Origin: Absidia repens
Taxonomy: Eukaryota; Mucoromycota; Mucoromycetes; Mucorales; Cunninghamellaceae
Length of the DNA stretch: 64,000 nt
Assembly (NCBI GenBank): GCA_002105175.1
Contig: MCGE01000031.1
Coordinates: 310,001 to 374,000 of the forward strand
Reading direction: 5' to 3'
The notes under the pieces were generated by a model that was given only the letters and a program-made list of their open reading frames with translations, had not been told where the DNA came from and did no database searches. Positions 35,819-48,570 of this stretch are shown piece by piece. The position numbers were made by a program, and so were the translations under genes. Position 1 is the stretch's first letter. The number at the start of each line of letters is the position of its first letter.

Positions 35819-37051
35819 CGTGGATTCCCTTAGCGAGCATCCCTCCTATTATTTTACTCTTTTATTTTTTCTTTGTAGTTAGTCTCTTATAGTATATTTA
35901 TATCTTTGTAGTTATAGTTAAATGTCATTATCAAATATTAAAATAGCTTTTTTTTTTTAATCATCTTACTAAAGAATGTTATCCGATCCTTCGCCTTTTT
36001 CTCTTTTGCTTTTCTTTACTATATGGTAAAAAACAAACAAACAAACAAACAATGCTAAGAGCTATTTGATAGGCACTGACTGTATTTTTTATGATGGGTT
36101 TGTCCAATATTGATGTTATATCCAACTAGCAAGTTTTGCCAATCAATTGGGATAGAAATCAGGGATTTTTTTTTTATTTATTTACTAGATACTGCGGGGT
36201 AAGTCGAAGTATCTGAATTTTCTTTTTAGAAAGTGATATTATGCATTTCGTGTACTGATCTACGTTTTATTGACATTTAGGTTTTGGAAAAAATGAGCTT
36301 TGGACTGCTGAATGCTTTCTTATAGTTGGACATACTCACAAAACAAAATGGTTATACCTCCACAGTACAATTAAATAGTCCGTATTTATTTCGCTTCCCC
36401 TCTCATCCCTTATTGTCCTCCTCAGTTTTCAGTATCATTGAATATATTTAGACTTGATTCAGTTTTACAGTAGTATAAATCCTTCCCTATTTCGAAATCA
36501 TTTGATTATGCATTTATTCTTCCGACCAATAAATTATTTTTACACCTATCATTGGTGACATTCGTTGTCTTTGTTTTTAGATTATGAATATGAATGATTT
36601 TTGATATGATAATAAAAATTTTATGTCAGCAAATTGCTTTTTTTCCATTGTAGTTGGTGCATTGGTGCATACTAATGATTGATGCGAAGCTCCATACTCC
36701 TGAAAAAAAAAAATTGTTGCTTGCAAATGAATACTCATTATGCCAAATGAGGGGTCCAGCTAAAGAAAGGGGGAAAATTATGCTCACCACTTTATAGATA
36801 ATAATAGAAAAAAGGAGTTTGCGGGTGAGGCTTGTCGGATGTCTACCAATACCATGCTTTATTTGATTGCTTGATGAATGGTAAAGTACCCATTTTCGAT
36901 CAAATGGCACGCGATGAATAAGAAACAGGTCTATATTTCTCTATTTCAAGCTTGTTTTTGGATTTATATAAAAGGGAGGAGAAAATTTCTTTTAATTTGC
37001 ATCCATTTTCCTTTTTCCAATTTATTATCCTTTCCAATTTTCACCTTTACG
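35819..37051. other. Intergenic
   Basis: 3' flank of the ATPase, a short (AAAC)n run near 36030-36050, and AT-rich DNA. The final 60 bases (T/C-rich) lead to the LysM gene. No gene seen. Confidence 0.5.
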
Positions 37052-37809
37052 ATGAAATTCAATTATGTACTAGCTGCAATCATAACTTTTTCTACCCAAC
37101 AAGCGATGGCTGGCGGCCCTGCCGCTGGCTGTTTACAAACCCACACAGTTATTGCCGGCGAATCGTGTGATGGCATTGCTGCTAGCTTCAAAATAACCTC
37201 AGATGAATTTTATGGCATGGTATGATACATATTTTGTGTAATTTGTGTTCTTGCTATATTTACCAATGTCTTTTTTTTTGAAATTAGAACCCCGGTCTTC
37301 ATCATGCTGGTGATCATGTAAATAATAATTTGTGAAAACAATGATGACGTTGATGATGATGGTGACGATTAGTTGACGATTTCTTTTCTTCCTCTTTTTA
37401 GATATGTGATAATTTAGATAATGATAAAAAATACTGCGTGTGTATGAAAGAGCCATGTGTCCCCGAACCAGCTCCGACCACTGGTAATTCAACTGCTTCG
37501 ACTCCAGGGCAAGATGCATCTACAGGATCGGCCGCTTCCAAAGTTGACACATCATCGTCATCTAACCCCAACTCTGCTTCAGCTGCAATTGCGGGATCGC
37601 CCATATCCTCACCATCACCATCACCGTCATCGTCGTCATCGTCATCGTCACCTCCTTCCTCAAAATCACCATTAACGGTGAATAGATCATTGTCTTCACC
37701 CGCCGCCATTAGTTCCGCTGCTGTTTCGGAAAAGATAAAAATTTCTAATAGGGCCTATGTCTCTATTGCTCTTGTTGCATTAGGAGTCGTGGCTGTTATT
37801 TACCTTTAG
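37052..37809 (+). CDS. Secreted LysM protein, probably GPI-anchored
   Basis: Three exons (37052-37219, 37288-37317, 37402-37809) encode 201 residues. A signal peptide (MKFNYVLAAIITFSTQQAMA) is followed by one LysM domain (about 28-75): HTVIAGESCDGIAASFKIT, FYGMNPGLHHAGDHICDNL, KYCVC. LysM domains bind chitin and other GlcNAc polymers. A Ser/Pro/Ala-rich stalk (about 85-175, with a run of Ser codons) and a C-terminal hydrophobic tail (AYVSIALVALGVVAVIYL) with nothing after it point to a GPI anchor. Likely location: cell wall or outer plasma membrane, binding the fungus's own chitin or masking it. The gene lies in a gene-poor stretch next to repeat copy 3. Confidence 0.85.
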
Positions 37810-38179
37810 GAATTCTTTCAGTATGTCCTCATTTATATTTCATATTTGTGAACTACCATTAAATAAATGTAGCGTGCCCGTCATTTATCATATATATATA
37901 TATATATATATAATTATATTTGAACTCTGTAAATTAGCATAGAGAACCTCCATGGTACAAAAAAAAAAAAAAAAAAAGGAGAGAGAGCAAATCCAATTGG
38001 TGTTGGTTGATGTAAGGAAGAAAAAAGAGTGAACCATTATGAGATTTTTATTGAGTGGTTCATTATTCCACCATGACAAGAAAACTATCATCTTGATGGT
38101 TGCTGGATATTGTAAAAAAGCAGACCAAGCAAAAAAGGGGTTTTCATTTTTCGTATGTGATGAGGCTCATAAGAAACGT
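37810..38179. other. Intergenic with (TA)n
   Basis: Short TA microsatellite (about 37890-37912) and a poly-A run (37959-37977). No gene. Confidence 0.55.
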
Positions 38180-39258
38180 TTCAAATCCCGACCACGTGAA
38201 ATGCTTATTTTCTCTCTCCCCGCTTTTTTTTATTTTTTCGCTCTCTTTCTTGATTATTTTTTTTTCCCTTTATTTTTTCTTCACCATTCAACTTCTATGG
38301 GGTCATTTTGGACTTAGAATAGTGTCAGAACTAGTTTAGAAGCGTTTTCAGCTCAGGGATTACAAGATGCATGAGGAAACCCTTTCATTTTGGATCCAGG
38401 ATCTGAAGGCAACATTAGTTTGCTTCTTGAAGCCTCCATTAGCTTAGTTTAATGTTAGCTGATTCATAGTTTGTATTAATATCTGAATAAAGTATGTTTC
38501 TTTTTATATCCTTCAATGAAAAATGTCCCATTAGACTTTTTCATGTCTTGCACAATAGATCCCTGTTTTTTATCAACATCACCCTTTTGTTAGCGTTGGC
38601 TGTTTTTATAAAGGCTTCATAAATGATATTCCTTTAGACTTCCTCATTCTCTATACAGTACTTTATATTGTCTCCCATTTTTTACAATCGCTCTTTAGAA
38701 TAGCCTTCACATTTCTGCAAATCTCATGTAGTGTCCCTCATCCAATAGATCCTTCCAATGAAACCCTTATGACAATGGACTCCTTGTTTTAAGTTTTAGT
38801 TTTATCTATATGCTTCAATAAAACATGCTTTTTTATTAACCATTCTAAGACCAAGTGAATAATGAACAATGTCGATACTGTAATTGTTATGTGAATGTCT
38901 TACCAAACACATGCTCTTTAATTCACCCACTATAACTAATTTCACCCTCCTCAGTGCCCTGGCAAGGAGTTAGCAATCTTAGATCAATTACTATCAAAAA
39001 ATAATCATATTACTGCACAAAAAAATCATATAAATAAAATTTAAGTCGTATTGGGCATATATCTGTCACCTATAGAGTGGAGCATTTTGCATTGATTTCT
39101 AGTTTATCTCTAACTACTTGTCCCCCTCCATCCCCTAAAGATCTAGCCACTGGCTGCCTGTTCAAGGTCACTTAATATAAAACGTGCCATTATTCCTGCT
39201 ACCCCATTTATATCAAGTAGCCTTAGTTGGGTCGCCAGCGCAACTTTCATTAGAATGG
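38180..39258 (-). repeat. Interspersed repeat, copy 3 (inverted)
   Basis: Same element in the opposite direction. The CACGTG end (TCAAATCCCGACCACGTGAA) is at about 38181-38200 and the far end (TCGCCAGCGCAACTTTCATTAG) at about 39233-39253, matching the left end of copy 2. Shared blocks: ATTCAACTTCTATGGGGTCA, AGGGATTACAAGATGCATGA, GGATCTGAAGGCAAC, and repeated CTTCAATAAAACATG / GAATAAAGTATGTTTC. In this reading direction the sub-repeats contain AATAAA hexamers. Confidence 0.75.
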
Positions 39259-39810
39259 ACATAGCGTATATACCAGCCGGTATTTTTTTTTTATTTTTGA
39301 ATGTGGTATTATAATAATAAAACGAGGTTCAAACTGGAGCCAATTGAACCTCAAGACGTTTTTTAATTTTCTCAAAAGCCGCTCTTCAACAACCTCTACC
39401 TTGACACCCAGTAGATCAATTTTTTGCATGCATGAGAATGGTTTGGCATTGAATATATATAAAAGAAAAAAAAATTACAACAATTCAGACTTACCTTGTA
39501 CCATACATATACAGTATATTTTCTAGTAGCAGATGTGCTGTCAATATAATGACAAACATTTTTGTTTACTTTATTGATTGATACCATCACATAGGGATAA
39601 CAACCAAAATAATTTGAATGTATGTGGACTTTACTCATTTCAGTTTCGTCGAAGCTGATGCACTCCCTTAAAGCCTTTCCCTTTCCAATGTCCTATCCAA
39701 CCCTGCCACCTTTTTGCACCCAACAACAAGCATTCCCCAATTACCAACACTTCAGAAGTCATTTATTCGTAGCAATAATTTTTTTTTATTTAAAATCTAG
39801 TATGTAAATA

Positions 39811-39853
<43 letters not shown>

Positions 39854-39940
39854 ATAGACAGATAGCAAAAAGGAAGACAAAATGAAGTAGCTAATATACA
39901 AATGAATGCTAAACTAGTAAATATAAACTAATCAGTTAAC
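39259..39940. other. Intergenic with hairpin and (AAAT)n
   Basis: Contains a 9-bp inverted repeat (GAGGTTCAA...TTGAACCTC, about 39324-39352) and an (AAAT)n microsatellite (about 39811-39855). No convincing gene. Confidence 0.5.
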
Positions 39941-42900
39941 CTAGATCAAATCCACTGCGTCGTTTGGAGGAGTATCAGTAGGAACAGCAGGAGCTGATGC
40001 CGACGAGAGGACGCCACCGATCCACCCAGTTGCCAATTTGAAGACCTTGTTTGATCCTTGGATTTTTACAAAACGTAAAGCCACCACATGAGTTGTACCG
40101 TAACACAGTGATTCCGTACTAGAGGATGAAGATTGTTGCTGCAGCTTGCTGGAAGGGATCGAATACGCCTCGATAGTAAACATGACAACACCATCATCGT
40201 TTTGCGCCTTTTCATCATCATCGTCATCGTCAACATCCTTGCCTTCGGTGTCCTCTGCTGACTGTTGCTTGAGTTGGTGGTGATGCTGAGAAGAAGAAGG
40301 GGTATTGTTCGTGATTTTCAATAATCGCCCAAAGGTTGCTGTTGTTGCGGCGCTACCGTTTTCACACGTCGTATACGTGTGGCTGGGACCACCGATTGGC
40401 ATGGAGGAATGTAAATGGACAGAGTGAGAAGATCGGTGCCATTGTTGAAAAGGTGCAGAAAGCCGTTTCATGCCACGACTCCATCGACTCATGTTGCTGC
40501 TACTATAATTGCTGATCCTATCCAACATGCTGCTGCGAGATGTATACGTCGAGCTACCACCACCGACACCTGCTGCTGTTCCACCACCATAATATTGTTG
40601 ATAGCGATACGCTGACGATGCTGCTGCGACCTGTTGGAGTAAATTGGGTGATGAAGAGGCTGCCGCTGTATTTTGTAGCAAATTGGGTGATGACGACGAG
40701 GTTTTCAGTTTGTGCCGTGTTGGTTTCTCCGTCTGCGTTTGCTGCATTCCACTCTGGCCTTTGCTGAATCGCCATCCTTGTAGCCATTTACTTTTTTTCC
40801 GCTGTGATGATTGAAGTAATGACGATTGCTGCTGTTGCTGTTGCTGTTGCTTTTGTTGTTGTTGTTGCTGTTGTTGCTGCTGCTGTTGTTGTTGTTGCTG
40901 ATTGCACATGGTAGAATTTTTTAACGTCAAGACACATACAAGCTTTGTTCTGCTTTCATGCTGAAATGTGACACCCAAAAGTTGACATGCTGATTGTACA
41001 AGGAGAATGAGTTCAGATTCATCCTGTTGTTTCGATAAATCATCATAAAGAGGCTGGAGGCTGTGTCGTTCCGTTCTTGGTGATAAAAGTGCTGATCCAG
41101 TGGTTGAAAAATTTGCTGGAGGAGGTGTAGCAGGAGTTGAGACAGTATGGGTGCCAGATTTGGAGGAGGTTGAAGAGAATGACGACAAGACAGTTGCTGA
41201 TGATAATCCCCTGATATTAGTGTCGATGGTATAATAGTTGATATGTTCCTTGGGTCGAGTGTACAAATTTGCAAGGCTGAGGGTGGATGTTGTCTTTTTG
41301 AGCCGAGATGAAAATTTGCTGCCACCAGCACCGCCACCATTAGCGCCACTGTCACCACTTCCACCAACGGATGTGAGATATGCACTGCTTGCGTTGTTGC
41401 CACTGGGTGTCGACGATGAAATACCCAAGATGGATTCAGGTCGTCTCAGTTTCTGGAAAAATTGCTGTATTGTTGAGTGATTGATAGGTGGTTGTAGGAG
41501 GGGAGTGAGTTGGACTTGGGATAGGACAGTTTTCATTTCAGCGAGTAATTCTCCGCGGAGCAATTCTTGAGTTTGGGCATTTTCATCTGCCTTTGGTGAG
41601 TAAGCAGCATTTCCAGTAAAGTATATCGCAGTGTTGATAGGATGATAAATAACAGTTCGTTTGACATTTTCCCGGGACTGTTTTTCTTCTTCCATATCCT
41701 TGAGGCATTGTCGTTTGGATCGTTCCCTTTCCATTCGATGTCGTACAGATTCATCCACAGTTGCAGGCTCGCCTTGAATCAAAATAGGATTGCTATTGTT
41801 GTCATATCCACCATAATATGCTGTAGTCTTTTCGAGAAAAAGGTCTTGTAGTTGTCCATCAGCGGTAAGCCAGGGGTCGTCTTTCAGAGCTACGCGGAGG
41901 GCAATGCGTTGTCGGCGATCTACAGATAGGCATTTCCGTATCGTTTGTTGTAGTCCTTCACTAAAATGCGACGGCATAGGGTAGTTTCCACCCATCACAT
42001 CCTTCCGCAATTCACCAAAAGCTAAATTAAAAAAAAAAGGTCAGTATTTGAATTTTTTTCTTTGGTTGTGCGGTATGCTATCAGGAATAATATGATCACT
42101 TACTACGGGCATGAGAAAACGGTTCAAACCCAGCTGTCATGCGAAATAGTGTAACACCGAGACACCAACAGTCGACTTCGGGACCAATATACTTTTGTTC
42201 GCAAATAATTTCAGGGCTGTAATATAACATAGATCCTAAGAAAATTGAATTACGACAAATATATTAAATACTGATTTAATTTTCAGCCCAAATAACATGC
42301 TTCAATTTCCTTACCACACATTGTCCGTAATCGTTGTAAACCAAATCGATTTCCCAAACCAAAATCAGCCAGCTTAACTTGTCCGTTGGTTTTCAGTAGT
42401 ACATTAGGTGCCTATCACAGAGAGAAAAAGAAAAGTTTAAATGTCGATTCAGCACAATGAAAAGCCACGAGGTTTTTTTTTTTTACTTACCTTCAAATCA
42501 CGATGAACCACCCACCGACTATGGCAATAATCCACAGCAGTCACCATTTGGCGGAAGACGAGACGAGCTTCATCTTCATGCAATTTTCCATGTCGTTTTT
42601 GCAAATGTTCATCCAAGTTGAAACCGGGGACATATTCCATAATCAAGTAGAGCGAATCGGCTGTTTCCACGGTTTCATACAGGCGGACCACATTGGGATG
42701 ATCTAGTGCTTCCATTAAACGAATTTCCCGGACAAGTCTTGACATCACCCGATATTCGTGTACCCGCTTGTCGATAACCTATTTCAAATATATTAAAGTT
42801 AAATTGAATGCATAACATAATAGCAAACAGGTATATGTGATTTCTCAAACTACTGCTCTATCCCTTTGCCCCTCTTCCTCCCTTTCAATCTAGATAGCCT

Positions 42901-43382
42901 TCCTTCGTTTCATCTTCCAAATAACGCCCCTTGCCAATTCTAATCACTGGCTCTACTGACTCTTCATAGCCCCTATTTTTTAATCACATATGCCAGTACA
43001 CAAATACACCACAATTCCCTTTCACTTTTCTCTTGGAAAAAAAAAGTTTTACCTTGATAGCATATTGTTCACCTGTCAGATAATGTTTCGCCAACATGAC
43101 CTTGCTAAACTTGCCATGACCCAAAGGCCGACAAAACGTGTAGTCGCTAATACCAGCCAGCATGTAGTCAGGGCTAGGTGGCAAATCCTTTACCTTTTTC
43201 TTCTTGTCGTCCTGTTTGGTTGCTGTCGTTGTTTGTTGTTTTTGTTCGTTTTGCGATTTAGGAGATTGTGTTGCTTCATTGTCTGTGGAAGGGGGTGTGG
43301 GTAGGTCAACAGTTTTTGCGCGAGAAGTCCGTCTTTGTCGCCATTTTGACTTGAGTTGATGAGTAGCTGAGCGGAAAGGCAT
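39941..43382 (-). CDS. CAMKL-type Ser/Thr protein kinase with split KA1-like C-terminus
   Basis: Five minus-strand exons (43382-43053, 42778-42491, 42411-42315, 42235-42104, 42021-39941) give 975 residues. The kinase domain (about 78-335) has all key parts: GHGKFSKV loop, YAIK (K110), REIRLME helix, HRDLKAPN (catalytic Asp about 204), DFGLGN (222-227), GSMLYYSPEI, and EVDCWCLGV. HRDLKAPN replaces the usual HRDLKPEN. Order and similarity point to the SNF1/MARK/KIN branch. The long tail is Ser, Gln and His-rich. Two pieces resembling a KA1 membrane-binding domain (LVQSACQLLGVTFQHES..LVCVLTL at about 622-650, and MFTIEAYSIP...VVALRFVKIQGSNKVFKLATGW at about 890-945) are separated by some 230 low-complexity residues, including polyQ from CAG/CAA repeats. 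Likely role: a polarity or nutrient-signalling kinase (inference). Confidence 0.88.
40827..40901 (-). repeat. CAG/CAA repeat coding polyQ in the kinase
   Basis: Seen on the + strand as CTG/TTG triplets; encodes about 25 Gln with one Lys interruption in the kinase tail. Confidence 0.85.
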
Positions 43383-44212
43383 CTTGATAGGAATTGAATA
43401 ATATAATGAATGGAGTGCTAAGTGGAAGTGGAATAGAGAAAATAGAGTGTATGCCGCTTTTTTATTTTTTGAAGTGAGGGGTGTGTGTATGCAAGAGGAA
43501 TGGGGGAATTCTAAAAGGAGAGTATAGTAATGGGGGGGTATCAATAATAATAACAAGTGTAGTTGAATAGACAAAAGTCAATCAATTGATAAAAACAGAA
43601 GAAAGAAATAAAGAAAGAAAGAAAGAAAGAAAGAAAGAAAAGCAAAAATAAAAGTGAGAAAAGGGGGGGTAAATATAAGGTATACAACCCGGTAGGCGTT
43701 TAAAAACTACCAATGACCAAAATAATGTGCCACAACTAGAAGATCGCCACCAATAATCAACCATCTCCTTACAGTCATAACTCCTTTGGGCCACTCCCAT
43801 CCTTCACCCTCCCCTCCCCCTCGTCCGTCCCACCAATTTCATGTTCTCAAACCGCAATTGCCATTTTAGATTTCTATACTTTGTCAATTAAAACAAGGAG
43901 CAAAAAATATTAGCAGAGACATTTTCTTTTATCAAAAAACATGTGATTCTTGAATTCAACCGTCAAGGGAACACAAAAGGAAACCACAAACATTTTATTG
44001 TTGTACAAAAAAAATAGGAAGAGACATGAAAGAAGACATTTACAATAAACAATAAGTATAAGTGATAAAATAAAAAACGGTATACAATGAAGAATAGAAT
44101 ATATAAAATAAAGTGGAGAAAATAAACAGTTGGTAAGAGAGAAGGAAGGGGGAGGAGGGGTCAGGGAGCGAGGGATAGAGATCAACTATATCTAAAAATA
44201 ATAATAGTTAAA
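43383..44212. other. Intergenic
   Basis: Upstream region of the kinase, with a (GAAA)n microsatellite (about 43606-43639) seen as CTTT on the transcribed side, then the 3' flank of the ankyrin gene. No gene. Confidence 0.55.
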
Positions 44213-46573
44213 CTAAAAACCATCCGCGTCGGCGAAGAGACCATGTCTGAGCAATGTTGATTCAAAGTGACCGGGGACTTGCTTCGATAGTTCTTCTTCC
44301 CTACGCTTGTCCATTTTCTTCGCAGTCAGAGCACCGAGTCCTTTCAAGTAATCCACCAGACGCTTATGGCCCGCCGATTTAGCCAAATCTAGAGGTGTAC
44401 CAACCTTTTTGGGGACATATGCATTATGATCCAAGCCAAATCGCTCAATCAGTAGTGTTACCACCTCTAATCGCCCATTTCGTACTGCCCAATGTAAAGG
44501 TAGCTCGCCTTGATAATCCGCTTGAAGTACGGGTACTTGACATGACCGAGCTAACAATGATACCAGATCAGTATGGCCTGAAGCACATGCATAATGTAAT
44601 ACTGTTGCACCTATATCAATGAAAAAGGAGAAGGAAAAAAAAAGAATTTAGTCATCTATTGGCCCAATTTTCAATTTCTATCCCCTTTAACTTACCATGT
44701 GTATCTACTTGGTTATTTAGTTCGCCTTGAGTCACCTGGACGATATATTCAACAACAGCAGCATGACAATGTTCGGCAGCCACATGCAACACAGTCTTGT
44801 TCTTATTTCCACCACCACGACTCGTAATCAGATCACCACCGGCTTGGACAAGCTTTTGTAAACCAGTGAGCCATCCTACCTTGGCGGCCAAATAGCAAGG
44901 AGAGCATTTTTCATCTTCCACAGTGCTCAATGTCATGGCATTAGGATTGGCACCTTGTTGAAGTAATAAATCCAACGATCCGGGAGCCTTGGTGACGATC
45001 AATGCATGAATCAACCCATAACCAGATTTGACGATTTGTGACGACGAGCTTGATTGTTGTTTAGCTGTATTCGGAGATCCACCACGACGGAGGAAATTGC
45101 TAAAATAAAAAAAAAAAGAGATCAATATTCATTCATTCCAATACACACCTTCACCACCCTTTTCCTCCCTAAAGCACTTCTCCCTCTTCTTTTTATCCCA
45201 TCTTTTCTTCCCGCATCCCTTTTTATTCGCTTCACTTTTTTGACATTGTCTCCTTTTTACCTGATGATTTTTTCAACAGTCACATCACTTCCTTTGCTCT
45301 TTGCAATAGTATCCCACAATCCATCGGCACCACCAAAGATCAGAGGATCGACCCGTCTTTGTTGAATCAATGAATGACCGGTATAGCCAGAAGTAGTCGT
45401 TGAAGATCGCACAGGTGTCATGGGAACCGAATGGGCAGAGCTGGCACTGGCGCTGGCACCACCACCAACGCCGCCATGAGGGGCACCAAAACTGTTTGTA
45501 GAGCCCGTGGTGTGAACGGATGAGGCAGAGGTTGGAGTAGAGGAGGTAGAAGGGGTTGTTGAATGAGAGGAATGGCGCAAGTATTGCCACGACAAGGATG
45601 ATTTGCTACCGGTACTAGTGTTGCTTTGGTGTTTCAACTGTTTGTCGGTATGTGATCGATTGCTTGTGGCTCCAGTGGAATAGATGCTTTGTGTGTCGTT
45701 ACTTGTTGTTGAGCTGTAGATACTGGCGGCCGATGTGGAAGACGAGTTTTGTCGTGTACGCACCGACGAAGAAGAAGGGGCAGAGCTCATTGAATGAGGA
45801 GGTACATTAGAACCCATGGAAGATGAGGAAGGAGGTGGTAATGGGGTACATTCGGACACAATAGAGGAGGCGTTGGTCATAGATGTTGCCATGGATGTCG
45901 ACCAATGAGATGAAGGGGCGTAGGATGATGTCGTACTTGTGGATCGAGATGCCATGGCTGATTTCTGTCGTGTGTAATCTGATGGACTCGGTTCAAAATC
46001 TTCAATGATAGGATGGTCCATTCGATGATGTTGATGATGATGCATTGATGAAGGTGGTGGTGGAGGAGGCAAGGCATGATGATTATGAGGGGAATCTGAT
46101 GACGACAATTCAGACCCATAAGACACATTAGACATGTTTGATATAGATCGATGACCATTTGATATAGTTGTGGTAGGTGTTGGTGGAATTGCTCCATTGT
46201 TGACCATCTCATTTGATATCTTTTCGTATTTGTGTCTAAAGAACTGCATTTCCCTGACCGCCTTTTCGTGACGTTGTTGCATAGTATCCAAGGCAGTTTT
46301 CAGGTCATCATTGGTGTTTTCCAAGTGAGCCGACCGCTGTTGTAACATGTTGATGAGACGATCGTGATCATTGAGCATACGTTTTAGTTCAATCTTGAGG
46401 ACTTGTCGTAGGTTGTTATCATCCAATTGGTCAATCAAGCCCAACAAGCATTCCCTAGGGTTGAGAGGTTGGTCTTCGTTGACATGTGCTTGTAATCGTT
46501 TTGTCTCCATGGAAGTATTGTCTATAGTAGAAGTAGAAGTAGCAATGTAAGAATAAGGAGGGACAGAGGGCAT
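44213..46573 (-). CDS. Coiled-coil and ankyrin-repeat protein
   Basis: Three minus-strand exons (46573-45261, 45099-44696, 44610-44213) give 704 residues. Residues 35-125 are a helical coiled coil (LRQVLKIELKRMLNDHDRL, HEKAVREMQFFRHKYEKI). Residues 130-420 are Ser/Thr/Pro/His-rich, probably disordered. Residues 430-680 carry ankyrin repeats: GYGLIHALIVTKAPGSLDLL, KTVLHVAAEHCHAAVVEYI, ATVLHYACASGHTDLVSLL, ELPLHWAVRNGRLEVVTLL and GTPLDLAKSAGHKRLVDYL. The C-terminus is charged. I cannot assign a specific orthologue; it is likely a scaffold or adaptor. The start at 46573 is the first ATG of the open frame; Met at about 46510 (METKRLQ) is an alternative. Confidence 0.85.
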
Positions 46574-48570
46574 GTATGAAAAATAAGAAATAAAAAATAA
46601 AGAGAAAGTGAAAGAAAGTAAGAGTAAAGTTTCTTCTGTTGAGCGAGGGAAAATAAAGTATGCACAAGAAATTCTGAGTTTGAAAAGAATTATATTTTCA
46701 TTTGAAAATCCACCAAGCTTTTTTGTGCCCTGTGGGGAAGGCTGATGATAAAAAAAAAACCATTAAAATAATAATATGCAACAAATGTATACGCACGCCA
46801 AACCGGGACACGAGTTATATTACCTCATCTAATCCTTCTTGCCTTTTTCTTTTCAAATTCCTCTCTATCTCTCCTTCTACTCTCTAGAACTTCCTCCTAT
46901 TTTTTATTTTTATAAACATACCGTATGCGATTACTATTAAAAAACGAGAGATCGAGAGAGATGCTTTCGAGGGCTACCGTTGCTAAATGCACGCCGCCTG
47001 TTTTCTATGATATAGATAACCATTATGTGCTTTCTTGTTTGGTAGATCCATTAATGACCTGGTTGATCGTTTAATGTGGTCATGCATATATGGCACCTAC
47101 ATATGACATTACTGTTTGGTCTCCTCTTTTAACTTTAATGATTGTTCTACTCTATTATACAATCGCTGGTACCACAAATCTATTGTCCTTTGTCTGGACT
47201 TTTTGCTGACATTGAAAACGTCATCATCTTATGAAGTTTAATTTCGCTCAGGTAACTTTGAGAGATCTATTCGATAATCAATGGAAGAAGTGAAAATTTT
47301 GACACATACCAATAACATAAAATTGTCCTCTTTCTCTTTCCCTTTTTTAATTTTAATGCAATGCAGAGTTATTTTTGTTCTGATACACTTGATATTGAAT
47401 CTGAAACGAATGATGATGGTAACTCGTAAAGCTTGGGCCATGTTTTAATTATTCAATTGTCTTTTTGCTTGCTGAGATTATTTCTTTGGTACATTTTTTC
47501 AAGTACCGCCAACCCCAACCCCCATGATGACGACTCATAAGAATATTAAGAATTTTTCAACATGCTCCTTCAATCAGGTTTTTTTTAAAGACAAAGAGGT
47601 TTTTGATATAATTGATAGCAGCCCTGAGTCCCTGACGATGAATATAAAAAAATCCTTGCATGAATCGTTTTCAAAGACCGATAGAACAAACAACGTCTAT
47701 TTTTCCTTTCAGGAAAGTATGCGACAATTGATAAATTAGTTTATTACCTGTTAAAGGAACATGTGCTACATGATGCAGTCTGTTCTTTTTTTTTTTAATG
47801 AAATTTTTTAATAGTTTAGTCATCTATGTACGCTGCTGTGCTAAAAAAGAAAAAAAAAAAAGGATAATATGGCACAGATCATGCATAAACCTCGTTACAA
47901 TGTTTTCTGATAAGATATATGATATACAACCAACCAGCTTGAAGGATAAGCAATAGAACTTCAGAGATTATATCCGGACTTTAAATATCTGAGATTTTAT
48001 TTCTTGGCGTTGGGAGTCTCATACTCCTTATAATTATAAATGTTTAGGGTGAACAAAAATGTTGATATGAATTTTCAAAACAGAAATAGCAGATACCCCA
48101 GCATTGTGCCACTTACTCGAAGACGCCCAGTCCAATATTCAAATGCCGCCGCCTAATCATTTTTTCTGCCTGAATTTCCGCCCAAAATTAATCATGAAAC
48201 CCTTCCTCCAGATATATACTAACATGCGGAATGTATCCTCCGTCCAATCCTCTCGAAAGAATGAAAAAAAAGGCAGGACTGGGGGACTCTCAATTTCAAA
48301 AAAAAGATAATAGTACAGAATTTGAGAATTTCCATATTTCCAAAGAAACCTACTCTATTTTCTGCACAGAACTGTGTATCCGGGAGGAAGGTTTTTCTGT
48401 GTGAGTGTAAAATATCAAGGTTAATGTATCGTTGCCTCCGTTGGTTGACACTTTGCTCGGCGGAGTTTTCGACAAACAATTGGATTTCGTTTAGGGGTGT
48501 TTCATCGTACCGTACGTAATGAAAAGGATGAATAAGATACTGACATTTGCCCGGTCTACCGGAGACTATA
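46574..48570. other. Long gene-poor region with weak coding relics
   Basis: About 2 kb, AT-rich. Short protein-like frames occur at 47524-47739 (+, KDKEVFDIIDSSPESLTMNI) and about 48290-48520 (-, LFVENSAEQSVNQRRQRYI, then HRKTFLPDTQFCAENRVG). They lack clear starts or splice partners and match no family I know. They may be decayed genes. Confidence 0.35.

Noticed and set aside
38039..38339. Frames in the repeat reading SRPRE...F.FSL
   Set aside because: The same frame recurs in all copies because it is the translation of the conserved CACGTG end and purine/pyrimidine tract; it has many disabled versions and is not a gene.
39290..39420. Reverse-transcriptase-like fragment on the minus strand (AAFEKIKKRLE.. 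then LAPV)
   Set aside because: Only a few residues resemble the Gypsy RT/RNase H junction; flanks do not extend the match.
42119..42133. GGTTCAAACCC tRNA B-box-like sequence
   Set aside because: It lies inside a kinase exon and codes part of AGFEPF; no tRNA structure surrounds it.
47524..47739. 71-residue plus-strand frame
   Set aside because: It starts with an ATG and has acceptable composition, but no homologue, promoter or splice structure is recognised; kept only as a possible relic.
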